A stretch of 48,412 nucleotides of DNA, taken from contig WPIO01000231.1 of NCBI GenBank assembly GCA_009760855.2, positions 188,001-236,412 on the forward strand, given 5' to 3'. How positions within the stretch are numbered: the stretch's first letter is position 1; the number at the start of each line of letters is the position of its first letter. Of this stretch, positions 41,731-48,412 are shown piece after piece. The stretch is from Cristatella mucedo (Eukaryota; Bryozoa; Phylactolaemata; Cristatellidae). A program made the position numbers and the translations under genes. The notes under the pieces are model-generated. The model ran no database searches. It was not told where the DNA came from and worked only from the letters and a program-made list of their open reading frames with translations.

Positions 41731-41750
41731 TCCGGCCCCTTTCTTAGCTT
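41731..41750 (-). promoter_or_regulatory. Candidate polypurine tract
   Basis: The minus strand reads 'aagctaagaaaggggccgga', directly upstream of the TG that opens the candidate LTR. That is the usual place for the plus-strand primer of an LTR element. Confidence 0.45.
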
Positions 41751-42286
41751 TCAGCTTTAAATTTTCCATAGAGAGCGGAACGCCCTCATCAAGGCATCGC
41801 TACTGTAGAGCTGCAGCCGCGGCGCTAGGGTCGCCGTTCACCTGCGTAGGCGCTCAGTCGCAATGAGGCAATCGCTGCGCTCAGCTGGCGTGTGACGGCC
41901 CTCCGCTCCTCCTCTCGTCAGGATGCGTCGATTGGCCAGCCAGCACCATTGTGCGCTCCTCAGGAGCAGGTGCGTCCGTAGTGCAGCCTCGGAGGCTGCT
42001 GCTGAAGCAGCCGCCTGTCGGTGCGCGGTCTCGTCTTCCACTATGGTCTGTCACTCCGGTGGGTCTTTCGCGTGGGTAGAGAGGTGACGGGCGTAACCGT
42101 TTGCACCGGTTGATTTGTACTAAACTGTTCGCCGTCCCATCTTTACGGCCAAGAAAATTTGCTTCAGTACGACTTTATACGGAAAAGGCTTATGCCAAAA
42201 GATGCTGTTACTTAGCGTCTCACGAAGCCAGGGCGGAAATGTAGATGGATCGCCTCCTGAGCGTCGTTTGCCTGGTAACGGTCGTA

Positions 42287-43200
42287 CTACAGTTTCGCCG
42301 CGCTGGTGGCTTTGGCTATTGTACCGGGTAGCGGCCCAAGCATCGACAGTCGGTCGACTGCTCGCATAATATTACCAGTTGCCGCCGGTTCGTCGACATC
42401 CAGGTCGACGGAGGCGGCCTCACTATGCATCATAAGTGAAACGGTGTGGCAATTAATGATCCCATGCACGCTCGTACGATATGCGAAAATACATGGGGTA
42501 CGTACGTATCCAAGTCGTCCTGTCGGCTACTTACGAACATTGACAGCATCTCTTTGATCATGGTGCGGTTGTTCAGATTAAACCATCTGTTTCGGTAGTA
42601 AGTGAGACGTTCGAAGTTGGTTAATACTTTAAACCTGCAGACTCTGCTCTTACCAACCTCGATATTATTAGGGCCTGGTTTGAAAGGATCTCCGAACCCC
42701 AAAGATTGATCGTGATGTCTTCCACGCAAGGCAGTCGCACACGTCAGGCCTTCTTGTCAGGTATCGCCCTAACTCGGGCCACTGTTAGGTGACTTCATCG
42801 CATGCTTGGTATCGATTGCCTGCCTTCGTTAAGGGTAAGGCCCACAACGTCCATGGTCACCCTTGAAAAGGCTGTTCCACGGTATGCTACGCAAAGGTAC
42901 CTCAGGTGATTCGATGGGGGTTTTCGCGAGTGACAGATGCCACATTGGTCTTCTCACCCAGTCATTCACCCATTTCGCCATGTCGGTTCAGAAGTACTAT
43001 CTGTATCTTACTCAGTGATCGCTGAGAACCTAAGTGGCGCCGAACAAGTTTCATCGCACTCTTTACATTCTCTTCCTTAGGAAAGACGTCCAGCTGTCTG
43101 CCCCTCGCCCCAGGAACAATCCTGTAGACAGCCATTCAAAAAGTAACGAACGTCCCAGACTGTGTGCTGATATATCTTCGAAGTGTTCTATGGGCTGATC
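42287..43200 (-). pseudogene. Ty3/Gypsy integrase, degenerate
   Basis: 'MDVVG' at 42840-42854 corresponds to the catalytic-core start (M-D-x-x-G-P), so the first Asp is present. The second Asp block is not readable. The C-terminal part of the core spans two frames: 42430-42729 gives 'NNRTMIKEMLSMFVSSRQDD', 'LDTYVPHV' and 'GSLIATPFHL', and 42287-42469 gives 'LMMHSEAASVDLDVDEP'. These match the family pattern ER.NRT.KEML, W..YVP...AYRTSVH.S..ATPF.LMYGREA..P.D. The zinc-binding H2C2 part is not recognisable. Intact integrase would join the cDNA to host DNA. Confidence 0.8.
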
Positions 43201-43309
43201 TGTACTGACTGGTCACCAAAGACAGAATTATAGACTCGAGGATCCCTGCCCTGTGCTTGGCAATGAACTCAGGATTCATGTGCCGCCACCGCTGCGTGTT
43301 GATCCGGGC

Positions 43310-43990
43310 ATCCTCTGAGGATCTAGACGTGAAAGTGCGTCAGCATTTGTGTTTTGGCTCTCTGAGGCCGGTAACCATGCTTCTTAAGCAATACATGCCC
43401 GAGGGCGTACCTGGGGCTGTGCGTGAAGGGCATTTGCAAGGCTTTTTAACTTCAATCCGTGCTGCAGTCGATTGAGAACGTTAAGCGCCAAGATACTTCT
43501 TCAAAGTTTCCTGCGAGAATATTAATAAATCATCGATATAAATTCGAAGCAGGTTTGCCAAATGTAAGTTCGATAAGCAGAGATCCATGGTTTCAAGCTT
43601 GAAAAGTGCCAGGGCATTGCACAGGCTGAAGCTCATTTTTGAATTAAAACTGACCCAGATGTTGAAAACGCGGTCTTCGCTTTATCATTGGGATGCATGG
43701 GTATTTGCCACAACTGAGGCTAAATCCAGCATGCTGAAATACTTTGCGACGTCAGCAAATTTGGCACAATCTCATCTGGCCTGTTCATGGATATTGTCTT
43801 TAATGGTCACTGTGTTTAGCTTTCTTGTGTGGTCCACGCAAAACCGATACGAACCATCCTTCTTTCGAAACGACCGGGCTGGACCATGCGAGTTACCGTC
43901 AATCACCCATTTCTCCAGCATCCTCTAATCAGACGCGGAAACCTGGTTTAAGGAATGAGGTACGGGTACATGGCCTATTTATCATACTGA
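43310..43990 (-). pseudogene. Ty3/Gypsy reverse transcriptase-RNase H, degenerate with internal deletion
   Basis: 'RKKDGSYRFCVD' (43832-43867) and 'RKLNTVTIKDN' are the fingers. 'KYFSMLDLAS' (about 43716-43746) contains the first catalytic Asp. 'MSFSLCNA' (43613-43636) corresponds to MPFGLCNAP, and 'IYIDDLLIFSQ' (YIDD at 43529-43540) is the active-site loop. 'NTNADALSRLD' (43321-43354) is the end of RNase H. In the family the YIDD and DALSR blocks are some 250-280 residues apart. Here only ~180 bases separate them, so most of the connection and RNase H domain is deleted. Frameshifts occur between every pair of motifs. Confidence 0.88.
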
Positions 43991-44064
43991 ACCAACGTCA
44001 ATGGATGATCGTTCGGATATAAGGAGGGTGTTAGTAAGCTCGAGTTATGTATAAAATTATGATA

Positions 44065-44695
44065 ATAATGTATTTTTATAGTTTGCTCCCAAAGAACTAG
44101 ATCTGTCTTTAGGCAACTAAGATATCCTGTAATTAAAGTATATCAATATGGTTAGCTTAGCATCAGCATTCAAGGGACAAATCTTATGAACCCAGCTAGT
44201 GCAGTGAGAAACAGGTGCGTACTTTGCTTCTTTTAAGGGGTTTGTCTGCCAGTAGTGTGAGTTATCCCCCCACAATGTCCATTAAATGTGCCGTCAAGCC
44301 AGATAACATGACGGCAGTTGGGAGTGGAGTCCAGGTTTTGGCAGCATGCAAACTAATGGCATGGTCTCCGATGGGTTTGAAATTGGTTCAAGGCACTGCT
44401 AAACAACTTGAGGCAAAAAAGTGGATGATACAATACCTAGATGGATTTGCGGAGTAGGTCTAATATGAAGGCTGAAAGCTCCAGTATGGTATTTCGTTGC
44501 CGTTTGTATCTTTCAACAGAGCAGCTATTAATCCTGCATTCGGATCCCTATGGACCTGAAAGCAACTGACCAAACTGTTAAGTCGATGCTATGCTTGAAA
44601 CAGAGCCAGTGCAGGTTGGCTTGAAGGGATGAAATGTGGCAACTGCGAAGCTCACGATAAACTAGCTTAGCCGCAGAGTTTTGCACCAAGTGTTA
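44065..44695 (-). repeat. LINE family I 3' fragment, old
   Basis: In reverse it runs from a decayed tail ('caaagaactagatctgtcttt') through 'catgacggcagttgggagtgg', 'agtccaggttttggcagcat' and 'gcaactgcgaagctcacgata' to 'gccgcagagttttgcacca'. It is clearly more diverged than its neighbour at 44930. Confidence 0.8.
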
Positions 44696-44714
44696 CCACC
44701 TCATAAAATGAAAA

Positions 44715-44850
44715 AGTATATAATTCATTTCTATAATGCCTTAAGAGAACTTACCTCTATTCAAGCACTTCATGTATGCCTTGGGGCTCGAGCCCACGAC
44801 CTCAGCTAGACCTTGGTCGGGGTGAACATGGGTTTAACGGGTGGTATAGG
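44715..44850 (-). repeat. tRNA-derived SINE, family 1, copy d
   Basis: In reverse: tail 'attcatttctataatgcc', 'ttaagagaacttacctctatt', 'caagcacttcatg', then 'ggggctcgagcccacgacct' (B box, about 44793-44803) and 'agaccttggtcgggg'. It aligns with copies b and c. The A-box half is decayed. Confidence 0.72.
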
Positions 44851-44929
44851 CCGACAGGCCTGCAAGTAGTGAATTGCAGTAATTGGGATGGGATAGCATA
44901 AGTGCATTTACTGACTCCGATGTAGTAAT
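44851..44929. other. Short spacer
   Basis: No feature recognised. Confidence 0.4.
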
Positions 44930-45806
44930 AATTGTAATAATAATAATGCACTCGATAAAGCGCCCTCAGAGAACTTAATCTCTTTCTAGGCGCTTTACAT
45001 TTGCTGCAAAGGGAAATGCAATTGAATGGTAAGTAAAATCATGCTTGAACAACAATCAAAATGAATAACATGGTTAGGGGTGACATGCACAGGGTCAGCA
45101 TGCAAATGTGGTTAGTGGCAGCATGCACAGTGTCAGCACGCATAAGCACGTGAAGGACGAATCACAGGGACCCACTAAATGCTGTCCTAAATAGGTGTGT
45201 TTTTAAGTTCCTTTTAAATGTGGTCAGGTCAGGGGATGTACTGACGCAGGTCGGGAGGGAGTTCCAGGCTTTGGGAGCATACGAACTAAATGCACGGTTT
45301 CCAAAGGATTTAAGGTTTGTACAAGGTATTTCTAGACTGTTGGATTCCGAAAAGCGGGTGGTATGATGCTTGGCCTGATGGGGGAGTATGTCGGAGAGAT
45401 AGGCTGGAGCCATAGAATGAAGGGACCTAAAAGTGAGCGACAAAACCTTGAAGTCGATCCGTTGCTTGACTGGTAGCCAGTGCAGGTCGGTAAGAAGTGG
45501 TATGACGTGGCAACTGCGAAGCTCACGACAGACAAGCCTAGCTGCAGAGTTTTGCACCAGCTGCAATCGCCTGATCGGACATGCTGGTAGGCCAGTAAGC
45601 AGTGAGTTGCAGAAGTCGAGACGAGATGTCACGAATGCATGGACCAACTAAGTCGTGGTATCCTTATCTAAACAAGCCCGAATTTTAGCAATGTTATGAA
45701 GCTGAAAATAGGCAGATTTGACTTTAGAGCTGATATGGTCGTCTAACAAGAGGTCACTTTGGTATATGACACCTAGATTTCGAGCTGATTCAACAGGAGA
45801 TATGCA
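44930..45806 (-). mobile_element. LINE family I copy, well preserved, 5'-truncated
   Basis: On the minus strand it runs from the RT palm end (about 'ISPVESARNLG') to an (ATT) tail at about 44926-44945. Nucleotide identity with 4281-5892 looks well above 90%. The 5' end meets an inverted family I piece at 45810 in a foldback. Confidence 0.9.
45162..45806 (-). pseudogene. LINE family I RT C-terminal region with one nonsense codon
   Basis: Two minus-strand frames in the same phase (45648-45890 and 45162-45647) are separated by a single TAG at 45650-45648, where the copy at 4281 has AAG (DKDTTSKLVHAF against DKDTTT-stop-LVHAF). The product covers 'SARNLGVIYQSDLLLDDHIS', 'AYFQLHNIAKIRACLDKDT', '[20 protein letters not shown]', and 'KAWNSLP' to 'FRTAFSGSL', ending at the native stop. 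There are about a dozen residue differences from the first copy over 160 positions. The catalytic motifs lie upstream and are absent. Confidence 0.9.
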
Positions 45807-45834
45807 GGCATCTCCTGTTGAATCAGCTCGAAAT
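45777..45834. repeat. Foldback junction: perfect 25-bp arms, 8-base loop
   Basis: 45777-45801 and 45810-45834 are exact reverse complements around 'atgcaggc'. Beyond them pairing continues imperfectly for about 100 more bases on each side, because a minus and a plus family I fragment meet head-to-head at the same consensus position. Confidence 0.95.
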
Positions 45835-46065
45835 CCAAGTGTCCTGTTCCAAGACCTCTCGTTAGACGACCACATCAGCTCCACAGTCAATACCGCCTAC
45901 TTTCAGATGCACATTATTGCTAAATTTCGGGATTTTGAAGATGGCAAACCACGTCCAATCCATCGAAATCCAGTCCTAAATTCCGTAACTCGTTGCTTTG
46001 CTGACCTACCGGCATGTGTATAACACGCGAGTACAGTTTGTGTAAAACTCTCCAGTTAGGCTTGT
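45810..46065 (+). repeat. LINE family I RT fragment (plus arm of foldback)
   Basis: Frame 45718-46023 reads 'SPVESARNPSVLFQDLSLDD', 'HISSTVNTAYFQMHIIAKF' and, after divergence, 'ADLPACV'. It covers about the same consensus interval as the end of the minus arm, but is much more diverged outside the central 25 bases and carries a deletion. Confidence 0.82.
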
Positions 46066-46089
46066 TTTTCTTTGTTACAGCACATTGAC

Positions 46090-46885
46090 ACATTAATTAA
46101 CGGATGCTGCCTCAGAGTGAACTTAATCTTCTCTAGGCGCTTTACATTTGCTGTAAAGTGAAATTAACTGAATGGTGGCAAAACTATTTAAAAAAACAAA
46201 CGGAATGAATAAGGTGTTAGGTTGTAATGCACAGGGTCAGCATGCAAATATGGTTAGTGGCAGCATGACAGTGTCAGCAATGCAGGCACCAAGGATGAAC
46301 CACAGGACCCACCAATTCCTGGGTCCTAACAGGTGTGACATGTTCCTTTAAATGTGGTTAGGTCAGGGATGTTCTGACGGTATCGAGGGAGTTCCAGGCT
46401 TTAAGCATACGAACTAAATGCACTATTCCAAAGGATTTAAGGCTCAGGCGATATTGGGACTGTTGATTCCGAAAAGTAGGTGATGCTTGGCCTGATGGGG
46501 TAGTATATCTGATGGTAGGTAGCTGGTTTACAGAATGAAGGGACCCAAGTGAGGGACAAAAACTCGAAGTCAATCCAAGGTTTGATCAGCCAGTGCATGT
46601 CAAGTGGAGAAGTGGAGAATGTAACTGGGTGAAGTTCAATGACACGCTTCTAGCTGCAGAGTTTTGCACCAGCTGCAATTCGCCTGATCGCACATGCTGG
46701 CAGGCCAAAGAGCAGTGAGCGTAAAGCTTGAGACACGAGATGTCGCGAATGGCTGCACCAACTTGGACGGTATCCTTTATCTAAACCAGCCCTAATTTTA
46801 GCAATGTTATGAAGCTAAAATAGGCAGATTTGACTGTGAGCTGACGTAATGTCTAACGAGAGGTTGCTTTGGAATATGACACCTT
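46090..46885 (-). repeat. LINE family I 3' fragment, indel-rich
   Basis: In reverse: 'cctcagagtgaacttaatct', 'ctctaggcgctttacatttg', 'cacagggtcagcatgcaaat', 'gagttccaggcttta', 'gcttggcctgatgggg' and 'gagttttgcaccagctgcaa', up to 'ggaatatgacacc'. It matches the 44930 copy closely between frequent one- to few-base deletions. No frame is open. Confidence 0.85.
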
Positions 46886-46899
46886 ACTATAGCCACACG

Positions 46900-47470
46900 T
46901 ACCAGTAGCCACGTCCCACCGTTTCTATTTCTGTACTGGCTACCAGTCAAGCATATACCTTGAGATATTCTCACTCACTTTTCGGTCACTTCTGTTCTTT
47001 GGCTCCAGCCTATGTGTCAGATTTACTCTCCCGTCAGCCGCCATCACCACCCACTTTTTTCTTTGAATCTAACAGCTCACCAACTCGTACAAACCTCAAC
47101 TTCTTTCGGAGACCATGCGTTTAGTTCGTATACTCAAAGCCTGAGATCTTACCCTGACTTGAGTCACAACATCCTCTGACTGACCACATGTGTAAAAAGA
47201 CCTTTAAACACACCTAGTTAGGACAGCATTTATTGGGTCCCTTTGATTCGTCCTTCGTGTGATTATGTAAAAAGTTGACACTGTGCATGCTACCACTTAG
47301 TACTATTGCATGACCCCAGCATGTCACCCCTAACCATGCATTAATGTTACTTATCAAGTGATATTTCTAATCATTCAATCGTAAAAGCCTCCTTGCATCA
47401 ATTTTACACCTAGAAAGAGATTGAGTCCTCTTTGTTTAATCATGCATTGTTATTATTGATACTTATCATT
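46900..47470 (+). repeat. LINE family I 3' fragment, indel-rich
   Basis: It begins around 'tgtactggctaccagtcaagc' ('HWLPVK') and runs through 'tggctccagcctatgtgtca', 'gtacaaacctcaa', 'ggacagcatttattgggtcc' and 'gacactgtgcatgctaccac', to 'acacctagaaagagattgag' and an ATT-like end. It is the third head-to-head partner of a minus fragment in the window. Confidence 0.85.
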
Positions 47471-47764
47471 ATTTGTCGTGCAGATGCCAGGAGCAGATAA
47501 TTCAAATGACCAGCAGAATTACCAGCTGAAGACAGTAGCTTTGTTTAATTATATCTCGGTGAGTGCGGTTGCGCATTGCAGCTGGAGTTTGTTATATGGT
47601 GTCGATGTAGGAGGCCAGCATCTTTGTCATCAAGCCTAAACAACCTGGATACCAGATAATTCAACCGCCCTCGTGTAACGACAAAGTGCCTTGCGGTTAT
47701 TACTGCTGCTTGCAGACGTGACGCCATACGCACGGAATCATTAGTTGGGCTCAACTATGCCAAA
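47471..47764. other. No recognised feature; one open minus-strand frame
   Basis: A 69-residue minus-strand frame at 47545-47754 ('RLQAAVITARHFVVTRGRLN', 'YLVSRLFRLDDKDAGLLHRH') has protein-like composition but no recognised family. It is not in a known repeat. Confidence 0.25.
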
Positions 47765-48178
47765 TCTGGTTGTATTAGCAGACATGCTAGCACAGTTAAG
47801 ATGGCTGCCATTGACTTGGCTGATACGAGCAAAGTTCTTATAATGGACTGTGTGGCCTGCCACGGCTCACCCTACATACCTTAGCTGAACTTCTGCCCCT
47901 TTCAGCCTCTGCGTGGCCTCAGGGTCCTTTGTGGAAAATGAATAGCTGTTCAATCTCCACGCTTAAAGACTGTCACGCTGAAAGCTTAGCTCTGCACGTC
48001 CCTGACTGTGTAACTCACATCTACAATTCTTGTGCAAAGACAACTATTCATGCTGCTAACTATGGTACTCCTTCCAGCAGTCCTGGAGCTCAAATTTCTA
48101 GATATGAGTGTGTTATAGAAAACTCTCCTGTAACACCCCACATACCCTTTGTGGAGAAGTTTACAGATGGAGAATGAT
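47765..48178 (+). repeat. LINE family II 3' fragment with internal deletion
   Basis: 'gagcaaagttcttataatgg', 'ctgccacggctcaccctacat', 'cagcctctgcgtggcctcag', 'ctgactgtgtaactcac' and 'ctgctaactatgg' follow family II. About 100 bases before the 3' end are missing (after 'ccttccagcagtcctgg'), and it closes with 'actctcctgtaacacccc'. It is non-coding. Confidence 0.8.
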
Positions 48179-48384
48179 CATAATTTGTCTCCTCCCCTTC
48201 CTGCATCTGGGCAGAGACCTGCCTGTGGTAGGAGCTCGTGGAACTCGCAATGGAGGAGCCACATGAGCAAAGCCTTCAGTTAGTGTTGTTGCATTGCTGC
48301 TGTGTAGTATAGATACAAACCATGCAAGCGAACGAATGTACGTACTACATATATGTCCTGCATGCGTGCTCCAAAGCAGTGCAG

Positions 48385-48402
48385 TAATGAGAGAGAGAGG
48401 AG
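48385..48402. repeat. GA microsatellite
   Basis: 'gagagagagaggagag' near the window end. The bases from 48179 to here hold nothing else that I recognise. Confidence 0.8.
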
Positions 48403-48412
48403 AGTGGATATC

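Larger units (their letters stand above)
40440..44030 (-). mobile_element. Ty3/Gypsy LTR retrotransposon remnant, 5'-truncated
   Basis: On the minus strand the order is RT (43990-43500), end of RNase H (about 43350), integrase (43200-42290), purine tract (41731-41750) and a GC-rich candidate LTR (41728 downward). RT-RNaseH-integrase is the Ty3/Gypsy order. Gag, protease and the 5' LTR are missing: at about 44030 the sequence passes into an L2 LINE fragment. All coding parts contain stops and frameshifts. No second LTR is present, so age cannot be read from LTR divergence. Confidence 0.82.

Noticed and set aside
45690-46065. Twin-priming inversion of one LINE insertion
   Set aside because: In twin priming the inverted part should come from upstream of the junction. 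Here the inverted arm covers the same consensus interval as the sense arm, so it is a second fragment or a foldback.

Overview
The window looks like a gene-poor, repeat-saturated piece of a metazoan (probably invertebrate) nuclear genome. There are no bacterial operons, no intact tRNA or rRNA genes and no CRISPR array. What can be recognised is transposable-element DNA. It includes two families of L2-clade non-LTR retrotransposons (LINEs) in more than 25 truncated fragments, tRNA-derived SINEs, one decayed Ty3/Gypsy element and one short hAT-type element. The species cannot be named from this sequence. Family and clade names come from motif recognition by eye, and fragment boundaries are usually good to about 10-30 bases.

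LINE family I has the 3' signature of a 'gagattaagttctctgag' stretch, then 'ggcgctttatcaa', then an (ATT)n tail. Its best copy, 4277-5892 (+), keeps a 5'-truncated but uninterrupted reverse transcriptase frame. The youngest-looking second copy, at 44930-45806 (-), has one in-frame stop. LINE family II ends in a tail rich in 'acatt/attac'. Its best 3' copy is 20860-21765 (+), and 12450-13320 (-) holds its RT fingers and palm. Endonuclease fragments of L2-like elements lie at 25721-26050 (-), 28205-28710 (+) and 36006-36480 (-). SINE family 1 copies have a tRNA-like head with A and B boxes and a 3' end resembling the family I LINE tail, which suggests that family I supplied the enzyme that moved them.

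Layout: 1-3650 holds a family II fragment, a GC-rich stretch, a ~1 kb repeat (R1) and a SINE. 3654-8963 is a block duplicated at 21944-25686. The first copy carries the 1.6-kb family I LINE and the second copy is the empty site. 9.7-21.9 kb is a mosaic of LINE and SINE fragments. It includes the second R1 copy at 16431-17408, a hAT-like element nested in a LINE at 19306-19492, and a GC-rich island with a 27-bp-arm hairpin at 20340-20860. 25.7-39 kb is older LINE debris. 40.44-44.03 kb is a 5'-truncated Ty3/Gypsy element on the minus strand (RT, end of RNase H, integrase, candidate GC-rich LTR). 44.06-48.2 kb is a run of head-to-head LINE fragments.

Non-repeat candidates are few and weak. The best are a minus-strand open frame at 34921-35061 encoding a convincing amphipathic coiled coil that ends in a stop (possible last exon), and a 49-residue minus-strand frame at 12164-12313. 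I did not find a novel multi-gene system. The most informative signals are structural: the filled/empty-site duplication, the SINE-LINE tail sharing, the foldback LINE junction with a perfectly matched centre, and the nested hAT-like element with an 8-bp target duplication.
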